Source: Siphonodentalium dalli
Taxonomy: Eukaryota > Mollusca > Scaphopoda > Gadilida > Siphonodentaliidae
DNA length: 64,000 nucleotides
Direction of reading: 5' to 3'
NCBI GenBank assembly: GCA_032622095.1
Contig: CP136061.1
Coordinates: 9,268,447 to 9,332,446 of the forward strand
Below, piece after piece: positions 31,890 to 42,784 of this stretch. Numbering within the stretch: the first letter of the stretch is position 1; each line of letters starts with the position of its first letter. The position numbers and the translations under genes are program-made. Under the pieces are notes generated by a model. That model did not search any database. It had not been told where the DNA came from and worked only from the letters and a program-made list of their open reading frames with translations.

Positions 31890-33390
31890 AACCACTGGTC
31901 CCTGGGGAAAATAAATAAGATATTCTTATATAGCCTTTACCAGCAGTGTTCGCGCTGTCGGTAGCCAAATTAGCCAATGGCTAATCTTTTTCGAATTTGG
32001 CTAATAAAAATTTCATTTGGCTAAACTTTTGGCTAAACTTTTTTTGACCCCAAATAGAGACTGGAAGCATGAATTTTTGGCAAGTGGGTTTTTAATTATG
32101 TGATGTGAACGATCTAGTCCGAAAACATCGTATACTTAAGTGGGAATATATCGCCGACTTTACAAGGGAAACCCGATCGCGGACAGTACAAAGGGAAACC
32201 CGTCACTCTGCATGAAACAGCAAAAGGTCATATCATTATTTTACATTTAATCCGCTAATCCCCCATTGTCGGTCTGGTCACTCACGGGGCTCCTGCACAA
32301 TGCATGTTTATGATGACATTGTATTTATGACGGCCAAGGTTTATGAGCACCAAGTGTAAGACAATAGCTTAATCAGCCAAATGTGAATCACTCTTTCATA
32401 TAAAGATTAATAAAATTTAAATGACATATATACAAATATTTCTAGTTCATCAAAATTAGTTAAATTATTGTGTATTTTACCTGTGCCTGTTAGATTTGAC
32501 GTTTTAGTCATTAATTGTGAACCGACCATAAGACGATGATTTAATTTGGCCCTAGTTTTTTTTAATTTGTCCAAAAAAAATTTGGCTAAAGTTTTTTTCA
32601 TTTGGCTAATAAAATTTTCATTTGGCTAAACTTTTGGCTAAAGTTTTTTTCGGTCCAGCGCGAACACTGTTTACCAGTGATAAGGTTTACAAGCCAGAAT
32701 TTGGTGGAAATACACCATCTCATATTCATCATGTATTCTCATAAGCGTTCATATCAGTTACAATATTATATTTTAATGTGACCTATTGGCTGAGAAATTT
32801 CCTTTTTTTTATATATATAACTTGATAGTATGAATCGAATGTAAGTTAAGATATTGTATCGAAAACTAGCTAAACCTACTTATATAAAGAGGTCATCATA
32901 GTGGATGTCCAGTAAAGTAGTAATTATACATGGATTCGATTCAATAATAACGATCAGAATTCATGAACTTTTGAATACGATATGTTGTCTTCGCTCTAAG
33001 TGACTCAGTCAAGTTATATATCAAACAAAGGGAAATGTAATGCCCTGTGACATATATAATTTTGACTGAGTTGACAATTTTCTATAATTATTGAGGATAT
33101 TAGGTGGACACCCACTGTGATGACCTGAACTGCGCTCAATTTTTCAGTAGATTGTGCAAGTTTTCGGTACGATATCATGACAACCATTCATTTGAAATGA
33201 TCAAATTATACACCACAAGATTGGAAATTTCATGGCCAAAAATATAGTAGGTCTGAGATGAACTATTTTGAGAATCTATGAGAAATAAGAAACATGGGGT
33301 ATTTCTCCCAAAATCTGGCTTGTGAACCTTGTCACTGGTATATAGGTATGTCTGGAATTATTTTCCCCAGGGACCTGTGTTGAGAACATG
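31890..33390. mobile_element. large palindromic element, left arm split by a hAT insertion
   Basis: The left arm (GGTCCCTGGGGAAAATA, then, after the insertion, ACAAGCCAGAATTTGG and AGGTCATCATAGTGG) is matched in reverse complement by the right arm (CCACTGTGATGACCT near 33110, CCAAAATCTGGCTTGT and TATTTTCCCCAGGGACC near 33360). The centre is near 33040, where CTCAGTCAAGTT and TTGACTGAGT pair. Confidence 0.78.
31944..32669. mobile_element. non-autonomous hAT element with 8-bp target duplication
   Basis: Terminal inverted repeats CAGTGTTCGCGCTG and CAGCGCGAACACTG are flanked by a perfect 8-bp duplication, TTTACCAG (31936-31943 and 32670-32677). CAGTG ends with 8-bp duplications are diagnostic for hAT. 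Both subterminal regions carry repeated TTTGGCTAA motifs, plausible transposase binding sites. The 726-bp body has no transposase frame. Confidence 0.9.
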
Positions 33391-33417
33391 GTAAATGCAG
33401 CCCACTGTGGGAGTTAA

Positions 33418-34264
33418 GGACTTTGTTAACCCAATTTTCCAAAAAAATTATGGAATAAAAATAAAGGATTCCATCCCCTCATATTAGTAATCAAAGCAGC
33501 CAAACCCAATGATGAAACATTTTAAGAGTATAATTATGTTAGAAATACAAAATGTGAAATTTATAGAGGTTTTAAAATCCAATTTTTCGTCCCCAAATCC
33601 AAACAAACACAAGAAAACACTGTGAAGAATGATGAACAAGAATGAAATACTGACCTTTCTTGAGTGTTTTTTAAATTTTTGGTCTGGAAGCAGCTTTTTA
33701 CAAAAATAGATTTCATTGCTTTGTAATGCCAGTTGGAAGCTGAATTTGATGGGTAAATTCTTTGTTTACTCAAGCTTAGATTATGATCGGCAGGCCTGTC
33801 ATTGGTAAACAACTACTTCCAAGCCAAAAATCCAAAGAACTTCAATAAATTAAATGTCATTTTTATTTTTTCGTGTTCATCATGCTTAATCCTTTTAATG
33901 ACTGGAGCTTCCTGAATTTTGGTGATAACCCTGTGATAACCCTCTTACTGTATATACTGAGACTCTCATATATATATGTAAGAAAATGAGCCGGTACATG
34001 GTCTGTAATGTTGCACCAGCTCCCGTCATAGTTAACAGTGTTCAGTAAACATACCCATATTTTTTCTGACATATAGACTTTGTGTTTATTTGATTTGGGG
34101 ACGAAAAATTTATTTTAAAAATCTCTATGATTTTCATGTTTTGTATTTCTGACATAATTCATCATGAATTGTAGTCTTAAATTGCATCATTGGGATTCGT
34201 TGACGTGATTACTAATATGAGTGGAGGGAATCATTTATTTTGACTACATTAACTTTTTCAGTCC
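33418..34264. mobile_element. 847-bp palindromic element with TTAA borders
   Basis: The ends GGACTTTGTTAA and its counterpart ending AGTCC are bordered by TTAA (33414-33417, 34265-34268). Long arms match in reverse complement (CTCATATTAGTAATCA, CCCAATGATG, TTTTTCGTCCCCAAATC on the left). A decayed CCCTTTCATGA-type MITE lies inside (33886-34035). Confidence 0.75.
33886..34035. mobile_element. decayed piggyBac-like MITE nested in the palindrome
   Basis: TAATCCTTTTAATGACTGGA at the left and CCCGTCATAGTTAA at the right retain the family ends. The interior carries the CTCATATATATATGTAAG block. Confidence 0.55.
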
Positions 34265-34995
34265 TTAATCTTCCCCGATGGTTTTCTAACATTCATCTGG
34301 ATATCGCTTGATGGGAAAATTTCAATAATCACAATTTCAATTAAAGTCAAATTGCTATACATCATACTGAGACTGTCGGCAGAATTTACACATTATTGTG
34401 GTAGATTGGTGGTGACATGGTGTAACATTGACAGCTTTGAGATTATGTCAAACAGAACGACGATGGTTGAACATAGGTTCCAAGATGTCAATGTCACACA
34501 ATGTTACCATCAATCCGCCACAATAACTTAATATTGTTGATGGGTTAACTAGTTGTGATTTTTTATTAAGTATCACCACCAGCCTTCATATTAATGTATT
34601 ACATTTTCTTGAACTTGACCAGTAATTATATGTGGGATAAAACACAGAGCTCATGTATTCTGTCAGATAATGTTCAAGATCGAGTTTTTAGATATCGATG
34701 TTTGAAATCTGCAATTTTTCCTTCCTGTTGGGTCACCAGAGACTAAATCAAGGCTCTGACATAGACTAAAAATAGTCTGCCTTTATCGCACAAGCCAACC
34801 TGAACCAAATGTGGTCAACAGGCAAAATTGGGTCGGCTTGTCGGGTGTTTTTTTTTTTAAATGGCAGGGTTCAAACATCAATATGTGATAACTCTGACCT
34901 TTGGTGGTTGGGTTCATCAACTGGAATAAATAATTTTTTCTACCTCAAAGCCAACAAAATAGTAAGAGGCGCTTGATCAGATTATACATCTTTAA

Positions 34996-35298
34996 CCCTT
35001 TCATGATGGGAGTTGCGCTGGTACAGCATTAACCCCGTGCCAATACATTCTCTTATATATGCGAGTCGTCATTAGGGCATCTTGCATATATAAGAGAATG
35101 CATTGGCTTAAAAATATATTACATTGACCTTCTAAGCCAGTGCATTCTCTTATATATGTAAGTCTCCAATAGGGAGCCTCGCATATATTATGAGAATGCA
35201 CTGGCTTAGAAGGTCAATGTAACATATTGTTAGGCCAATGCAGAATGCATTTGCACAGAGTTTTTGCTAAATTTCAGGTAACTCCAGTCATGAAAGGG
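34996..35298. mobile_element. piggyBac-like foldback MITE (CCCTTTCATGA family)
   Basis: Both TTAA borders are intact (34992-34995 and 35299-35302), with ends CCCTTTCATGA and TCATGAAAGGG. Four copies of the CATTCTCTTATATATG block alternate in orientation inside. Confidence 0.78.
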
Positions 35299-35302
35299 TT
35301 AA

Positions 35303-35860
35303 CAAACACTGATCACCAGTTATCAGCAACAAAGTTGAAAGTGTGTTTCAAAATTGGCAAATTTTTCAATAATTTAGCGACAATCAGAAAAATGTTAGAA
35401 CACAATCTGACTGGTGAACTCACTCATTGCCAACATCATCTCTTTCCGATTCATGTAAAAATTCATTGTAAAGAAAGTATTTTTGAAAAAATTTGAAAAG
35501 CTGAATTGGTTACCGGTATCTTCGATGAAATCAGAAAAGCAAATTATACCAGTGGCAGTCACTCAAAAATTATGTCTTTTCATTTGCGAAATATCTGGCA
35601 TTGCAGCAAGTAATGTTCATCATACCGGTAGTTTCAGATTTATCCTGTCACAGATACTAGTATATAGTTTGGCAAGCAGACAGTCATAATTTTTCAATAA
35701 ATGTTACAACTTTTTTTTTATTAAATCGAAAATTGAAACATTAAAACTTCTCAAATTTTCCGATATTTCTTTGTTGACATCAAACTATAGAATAAAATTC
35801 TATAAAACATGAATTACAAAGAAATAATGTCAGTTGTTACTAAGTATGTATTTATAGTCC
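35303..35860. other. unassigned sequence
   Basis: An 89-codon plus-strand ORF that begins inside the MITE runs to 35496. It matches nothing I know and is probably chance. Confidence 0.3.
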
Positions 35861-35869
35861 AGTGCATTC

Positions 35870-36380
35870 ATTGAAAAACATGGCTACCAGCAGCCATTTT
35901 AGATTCAAATCTGGATTAATTGGTCGTATTTATTGGAGAAATGTTTTGAATAATTTCATGCATGTTCAGGATCACCTCTAGGCTCTAGAAGGAGCTATCA
36001 AATTTGAACAAATTCCAATGAAAAACATGGTGGCCGGCAGCCATATTGAATTTTACTCTTTGTATGACTCATACTATCACCACCAATCTGTAAATGGATC
36101 TTTAGGGTGACATCTAGATGTGAGATATAGATTTTTTTCCAAAATTCATAGAAAAACATTTCTGCCAGTGGCCATCTTTCTTTTTACTATTTGCATGACT
36201 AAATCCGTCAGTTCGGCACACTCCAGAGGCCACATCCCTCATCCAATAGTCACCAAACTGCATATGGATCTTCGGGGTGACCATTACCATTTATTAAAGA
36301 AACAATAATTAAAGAAAATCTTTGAAATACATTTTACTGTTCACATATTACTTCAGCACACCCTACATTCCACATTCCTC
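35870..36380. repeat. decayed satellite units
   Basis: Three degenerate units of the 160-bp family are visible through blocks such as AACATGGCTACCAGCAGCCA and TTTTACTCTTTGTATGACT. They differ from the intact arrays in the linking sequence. Confidence 0.6.
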
Positions 36381-36510
36381 AACGAGATAACTCAACCAGT
36401 GTGTAATGAGAATTCTGGTCGAATCATAGGGAGAAAAAATCTATTAAATCAATGCTAAACAATTTGACAAAATAGTTAATGATTATATTGCATGTTTTTT
36501 GAGTTGCTTC

Positions 36511-36660
36511 AGGAGACTACTATACTTCTATAACTGCAGCAGGAGACTACTATACTTCTATAACTGCAGCAGGAGACTACTATACTTCTATAACTGCAGC
36601 AGGAGACTACTATACTTCTATAACTGCAGCAGGAGACTACTATACTTCTATAACTGCAGC
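36511..36660. repeat. perfect 30-bp minisatellite, five copies
   Basis: A 30-bp unit (AGGAGACTACTATACTTCTA followed by TAACTGCAGC) is repeated five times without a single difference. All six frames stay open because the period is a multiple of three and the unit lacks stops on the minus strand, hence a SYRSIVVSC-repeat ORF. Confidence 0.95.
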
Positions 36661-36915
36661 TGAAATAATGTTTTCCTGATGCTTGACAAGAATGATAAAA
36701 AGTTGTGCCATGTTTTGCATATGCCCAATTTTTCGACAAAATACCTACGACATAACCGTTGACATGCAATTACTTTGAAAACAAATCAGACTGATAAACG
36801 TACAGGCTGATGAACATGCCCCAACTTTGCCCACATGGGTGGGCCTACCGCTGAATTAAAGCAGCTGTTTGTCAACTTTGGTCCATGAATACATTTTTAC
36901 AAATTATGTCTTTAA

Positions 36916-37254
36916 AGGGGTACTATACACTAAATATGGCCATTTATGTAACCATCTCATATGATAGCCAATAGAATGTATGCAACAAATGAATACATTT
37001 GAACCATGGATGAGTGTAAAATACACTCTAAGACCATGCAAAGAACATACAAATTATGACAAAAATGAGTTATTAACTCAGGTCAATATTCATTTCCATT
37101 ATAATTACTGTGACATTGTTTCCATTGCTCAAAGAGCACATAAGAGTATAGTGCACTCATCCATGGTGCAAATTTATTCAATTGTTGCATCCATTCTGTT
37201 GGGTATAATATGATATGGACTCATAAATGGCCAGATTTGGTATACAGTACCCCT
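36916..37254. mobile_element. palindromic element, TTAA family 3
   Basis: The ends AGGGGTACTATACAC and GTATACAGTACCCCT are bordered by TTAA (36912-36915 and 37255-37258). The arms pair through CCATTTATG and AATGAATACATTTGAACC to a centre near 37085. Second copy at 2077. Confidence 0.78.
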
Positions 37255-37299
37255 TTAAAAAAAACTAATGCATATTGTATGTTTACTTCAGTTACTTAA

Positions 37300-37647
37300 A
37301 CCTTTCATGAAGGGAGCCACACTGGTGCAGCATTGAAGATCCTGTGCCAGTGCATTCTCTAATATATGCTAATATATCATAGGGACCCACGACGCACTGT
37401 CTTACAATAACAAGGTAAATATTGTTGGGGCACTGTTTTCACTTTTATATGGGATACTTCCATGGGAAGCCTCACATATATAAGATAATGCAGTGTCTAA
37501 CAATGTCAAGATCATATTATAGACCAATGTATCCTTCTATATGTGGGAGATTCCTATAGTAAATCCTATAGTAAATCTCACATATATAAGAGAATGCATT
37601 GGTACAGGTTGTCGCAAAAATTCAAGAAGCTTCCAATCATGTGAGGG
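37300..37647. mobile_element. piggyBac-like foldback MITE (CCCTTTCATGA family)
   Basis: TTAA at 37296-37299 and 37648-37651 border ACCTTTCATGAAGGGAGC and ATCATGTGAGGG. The interior holds several ATTCTCTTATATATG-like blocks. Confidence 0.65.
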
Positions 37648-37703
37648 TTAATAAATGTATCCCTTCTTGAATTCTTCCTGTTGAATATTAGTTTTATTCT
37701 AAA

Positions 37704-38043
37704 TGTACTCAATCCAATTAAGCACCCCTAAATTATTATTTCTTTGACTTTGGTGTTAAAAAATATATGATTCGAGTCGAACCTTCAAAGCTCAGAGTGA
37801 TCAGATATCGATTTTTGAAATTTGTTAATTTTTTAGATCTAGTCCACTTCCACATGCTCAAACGGACAAATTGCGGGTGTAAGATGGATAACTCTAAAAT
37901 CAAGTGGTTATTATTGTTAGTAATAAGCACTTGATTTTAGAGTTATCCATCTTACACCCACAATTTGTCTGTAATTTGTCCGTTTGAGCACTTGGAAGTG
38001 GACCAGACCTAAAAAATTAACAAATTAATCAGATTGAGTACCT
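37704..38043. mobile_element. palindromic element, TTAA family 2
   Basis: The left end ATGTACTCAATCC has lost its TTAA; the right end ATTGAGTACCT is followed by TTAA (38044-38047). The arms meet near 37918 at the shared AAATCAAGTGGTTATTATT centre. Confidence 0.72.
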
Positions 38044-38514
38044 TTAATTATTGTGTTTTATTGTATAAAATAAATAATATATAACTTTTTGTTGACTGAA
38101 TGTATATCAAAATAGTGGTCCCAGCGAAGAAATAATCGACAAGCCATTCCGCCTATCGGACCACTAGTGTTTGGGCCTTGTCATACTGGTAGTCAACTCC
38201 AAGTCATGCATTATCTATATGACATTTGAATTTGATCATTCAACATTTTATGCTGTTTTGTTTTTAAAAACTGTGCTTTGTCTGTTTACACTAGTTGCTT
38301 AATAAATTATTGAACTATATTCTTCTTTTGTATCATTTCTGAAATTAGTCCCATTGAAGATCAATGTTGACCACTTTTGAAGCAGTATATTTTGTTACAT
38401 GCAACTTGGAACAGGTTAGTGATACTTTCTGACTCAATGTCAATTTATTTACATTTAGTGTCATTGTTTCACCTTTTTTATCTGTTTGGGACTGCTTATA
38501 ACCCTATTGGCAGA

Positions 38515-39042
38515 ATGTGGAACGTTGGCACAACATTGGCCCAACCAAATGCCAACAGTTACTGTTGGGCCAACAAATAAGGTTGGCCAAACGTTGGGCC
38601 AATGTTGGGCCAACATTAGCAAATGCTGGCAGATGTACGTGGAATGTTGGTATAGGTTGGCACATTGGACCAACGGTTGGCATTTGGTTGGGCCAACCAA
38701 TTGCCAACCGTACAAGGTTGGCCAAACGTTGGCTAAACGTTGGGCCAACGTTGGCAAAATTTTATCCGTTGGCAATACGTTGGCAATACGTTGGCAGAAT
38801 ATGGAACGTTGGCTGGTATACGTTGGCCCAACCAATTGCCAACCGTACAAGGTTGGCCAAACGTTGGCTAAACGTTGGGCCAACGTTGGCAAAATTTTAT
38901 CCGTTGGCAATACGTTGGCAGAATATGGAACGTTGGCTGGTATACGTTGGCCCAACGTTGGCCCAACCAATTGCCAACCGTTGGCCCAACGTTGGCCCAA
39001 CGAGCACTGAGCAGCCCAACCATTTGCCAACCCATTTGCCAA
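38515..39042. repeat. GTTGG/CCAAC-rich self-complementary array
   Basis: The region consists almost wholly of permutations of GTTGGCCAACGTTGGCC-like words on both strands. It includes a direct duplication of about 120 bp (beginning near 38690 and near 38825, both with CCAATTGCCAACCGTACAAG). Long ORFs on both strands reading NVGPT or LAQRW are by-products of the repeat. Confidence 0.85.
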
Positions 39043-39793
39043 CCCTTCCACGACTGGAGCTTCCTGTAGGGAGCCCCATACAGGTGGCATGTATTGCTGA
39101 GTGTCGTCTGCTCACGTTTGTGTGGGGCCCAATAAGAGTAGTTTAACCCTCCCATGACTGGAGCTTCCTATAGGGAGCCCCATACAGGTGGCAGCTTGTA
39201 TTGCTGAGTGTCGTCTGCTCATGTCTGTGGGGGGCTCCATAAGGGTAGTTTAACTATCCCATGACTGGAGCTTCCTATAGGGAGCCCCATACAGGTGGCA
39301 GCTTGTATTGCCGAGTGTTGTCTGCTCACGTCTGTGGGGGGCTCCATAAGGGTAGTTTAACTATCCCATGACTGGAGCTTCCTATAGGGAGCCCCATACA
39401 GGTGGCAGCTTGTATTGCTGAGTGTTGTCTGCTCACGTCTGTGGGGGGCTCCATAAGGGTAGTTTAACTATCCCATGACTGGAGCTTCCTATAGGGAGCC
39501 CCATACAGGTGGCAGCTTGTATTGCCGAGTGTTGTCTGCTCACGTCTGTGGGGGGCTCCATAAGGGTAGTTTAACCCTCCCATGACTGGAGCTTCCTGTA
39601 GGGAGCCCCATAGAGGTGGCAGCTTGTATTGCCGAGTGTTGTCTGCTCACGTCTGTGGGGGGCTCCATAAGGGTAGTTTAGCCCTCCCATGACTGGAGCT
39701 TCCTATAGGAAGCCCCAAACAGGTGGCAGCTTGTATTGCTGAGTGTCGTCTGCTCACGTCTGTGAGGGGCTCCATAAGGGTAGTTTAACCCTT
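39043..39793. repeat. 107-bp tandem array, seven copies
   Basis: CATGACTGGAGCTTCCTA recurs at exact 107-bp spacing from 39151 to 39686; the first copy is 103 bp. Each unit begins with an end like that of the CCCTTTCATGACTGG MITE family and contains TATAGGGAGCCCCATACAGG and GTCTGCTCACGTCTGTG. Confidence 0.92.
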
Positions 39794-41443
39794 GGGCTAT
39801 TTTGGCAATCAAAATATGTAATTACTAGACCTGAAACAATCATTGGATACGCCCCTGTATTCTATATACCTTAATTTTGACCTTTGACATTGATACTCGT
39901 GTCGAAGGTCATAATTAAATAGTACTCAAGATTCATGAACATTTCCCACAATACCTTGATCCATATAAATGCGTTTCGCGCCCAAATCTCATTCATATCG
40001 ACTCGACATTTCGAACTGTCAACATTGGCAAATTTGTTAGAACGTATAGGTCTTTCATCCATAAAGGTACCCACACTCCTATCAGAGAATTGTTTGCATA
40101 TCAGGATGGTGGTCTGCATTTAAATTTTGATGGCACGAAAGTTCTGATAAATTTTTTCATTCAAGTGGTGAAACATCTACATTGAGTTTAACATGAATTT
40201 GTGGCATTGTTTTAAGTCATAAAGCAAATTGCAATACATGTATGTTTAGTACATGAATAGTCACATATTATGTAATATTTAAGCAAGATACAGGCAAATG
40301 TACAATGTGTTGCATTATTTATCATTTATTATTGTGATTATATTGGTGTTTTCACAGAACTTGATACTGATGTCCTCTACCACTTTTCCTTTCAGGAGAT
40401 AGTCTGAACCACATCTTCTCCCAGGGTGATTAGAGGCTCAGATAGTACCTCTAACCTCTGGTCCCTTTCCCTTCCCGGATGGCATCAATATTGAGTTCTC
40501 TGGAGGCCGATGGCTTGGCGGTTGAGAATCACAATCATTATCATAATTCATGGGTATATGGATGAGTGTATGTGCAATAGTGAGAGTAAGGAGAGTGTAA
40601 GTATTCATATTTATTCATATGTTATTATTGGAGATTTTATCTCAATAAATAATATTATTGCCAAAGTAGTCTTGTTATTACACACCTGAAGTCCTATATA
40701 TCTTAAGTGAAGGGTGTGGTAATTGGGCTATTTTGGCAATCAAAATATGTAATTACTAGACCTGAAACAATCATTGGATACGCCCCTGTATTCTATATAC
40801 CTTAATTTTGACCTTTGACATTGATACTCGTGTCGAAGGTCATAATTAAATAGTACTCAAGATTCATGAACATTTCCCACAATACCTTGATCCATATAAA
40901 TGCGTTTCGCGCCCAAATCTCATTCATATCGACTCGACATTTCGAACTGTCAACATTGGCAAATTTTTTTTCCCACCCTCCCATCCCTATATATATTAAA
41001 CTGCGGGAGGCATTATTATTCCTTATATAAATGGTAATAGGCTTACATATAAGATTAATGTTGAGATAATTTCGTTTGTATAAAGCCTTAGACTAACATG
41101 TAAAAGCTTAAAGTGGGTTTGAATGAAACATAATGATATCTAGTATATGGCTATGAATTGAATAATTTATTTTATAATTTATTATTGTATAGTCAGATAG
41201 CTATCTGTGATAGCGAATAACTTCATGTTTTGTAAAGCGGTTGAGAATCACAATCATTATCATAATTCATGGGTATATGGATGAGTGTATGTGCAATAGT
41301 GAGAGTAAGGAGAGTGTAAGTATTCATATTTATTCATATGTTATTATTGGAGATTTTATCTCAATAAATAATATTATTGCCAAAGTAGTCTTGTTATTAC
41401 ACACCTGAAGTCCTATATATCTTAAGTGAAGGGTGTGGTAATT
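39792..41443. repeat. two-fold tandem duplication with different interiors
   Basis: Segment A (39792-40035) is identical over 244 bp to 40723-40966, and segment B (40518-40724) is identical over 207 bp to 41237-41443. The order is A1-x-B1-A2-y-B2, with B1 and A2 directly joined. The interiors x (482 bp) and y (270 bp) are unrelated. Confidence 0.9.
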
Positions 41444-41469
41444 CCATGAGCTTTGTGAAGTCTCGCATA

Positions 41470-41630
41470 TATAAGAGAATAAATTGGCCTAACAATATGT
41501 ACCGTGACCTTGTAAGCTAGTGCATTCTCTTATATATGTGAGGCTCCCTATGGGAAACTCACAGATATAAGTGAATGTAGTGGCACAGGATCTTTAATAC
41601 TGCGCCAGTGCAGCTCCCGTCATGAAAGGG
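41470..41630. mobile_element. truncated CCCTTTCATGA-family MITE
   Basis: Only the interior blocks (CTCTTATATATGTGAGG) and the right end CCCGTCATGAAAGGG before TTAA (41631-41634) remain. Confidence 0.6.
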
Positions 41631-41781
41631 TTAAAAATTATGTTCATTGTTGAAATCAATGTGAGGGCCATAGTTTTATTCTGTATCGGTTAGTTAAAAA
41701 AATGTGTATAAACATTTATTAGTAGAATCGTTTGGTATTGTTAGTTTTGCTGAATACCTTACAATTTTAACAATTTTTCAG

Positions 41782-41920
41782 AGTACGATTAAAAAGCGAC
41801 AGAAAAAGCCAAAAGAGGCAGTGAAGGAGAAGTGAAGGCGAATGTGAAGGAAAAAGGATTTGATCCTCCCCCTGGAATATTTCACGGGTCTCTCCTCCTC
41901 AGACCCGACATAAACAAAAG
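41782..41920 (+). other. possible isolated exon, uncertain
   Basis: A good acceptor (TTTAACAATTTTTCAG) is followed by a lysine-rich frame STIKKRQKKPKEAVKEK that ends in TGA. A donor-like AAAAG/GTATGT lies downstream. No partner exon with matching phase was found nearby. Confidence 0.12.
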
Positions 41921-42566
41921 GTATGTAAGTTATATCAGGGAGGGAGGCAGAAATTTGGAATAGCATTCCCAGTTCTTGTTAAAACACATACCGACAGCCA
42001 ACGCAGTACTATGTCTGAAAATAATTATAGTGTTTTTTATTTCCGCCAGAAATCATTACGTCAGTATTAACCAATAGCAATATATTATTAGTAAAGTGAT
42101 GCAGCGATTGCAGCCATTCATGTGTTTGTCAGAATTCCAAAATATGCAGCAGTTGTTTTCCCCACTTAGCTAATATAATGCAATGAATCTCTGTAACATT
42201 TAGAATTTCACAAAGTGCTCATAAAATTAGAGATTACAACAACTAAAACAATAAAAGCATAAGTGAATAGTCCATAATTTACCAATAACACCTAGCATGG
42301 AGAATAGAAGTATGTATGTCCGAGAATTTCAACAGTTATCACCAGTTTGAAGTGTTGGAAAAAAAGGAGGCATTATGCACTGTGTTGTCAAACTGCATGC
42401 AAAGCATGTAGAAATTATTTATGTCGACAATGTTAGTGAAGGTATTTTACCACAGAGCCATTGTCACCAGATGTAGTACTGTGTTAGCTGTAGAGTCTGT
42501 GTTTTAACCAGAACAGTAACATTCCAAGCCTACTGCAAAATGATAACAGAATGGGTAGATTTAATA

Positions 42567-42764
42567 CAGTAATGCCATAAGTAATCGACCCCTTAACCAC
42601 CGCAGAATTATGGGTAACTTTTCAGGATTTAGTCGGAAATATGGCTTGTTGCCATTCATCAGCTCTCTCCGGGAGCTTTCCAATGAATGGCAACAAGCCA
42701 TATTTCCGACTAAATCCGGAAAAGCTACCCATAATTCTGCTGTGTTTAAGGAGTCAATTACTTA
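42567..42764. mobile_element. foldback MITE, Tc1/mariner-type, right end lost
   Basis: CAGTAATGC preceded by TA opens a hairpin of the 852-1064 family. The right arm stops after GTCAATTACTTA, and the terminus is replaced by a run of 20 G (42765-42784). Confidence 0.7.
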
Positions 42765-42784
42765 GGGGGGGGGGGGGGGGGGGG

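Noticed and set aside
36511-36660. CRISPR-like direct repeats
   Set aside because: The units are contiguous, without spacers, and the DNA is from an animal nucleus.
36509-36769. Minus-strand ORF with SYRSIVVSC repeats
   Set aside because: The repeat peptide is simply the 30-bp minisatellite read in frame.
38461-39155. ORFs of up to 209 codons on both strands (NVGPTLAQRW-like)
   Set aside because: They are direct translations of the GTTGG/CCAAC array, open in several frames on both strands, with no domain.
41782-41920. Exon of a further gene
   Set aside because: Good acceptor and lysine-rich frame, but no upstream exon with matching phase in the surrounding sequence; kept only as a very weak feature.
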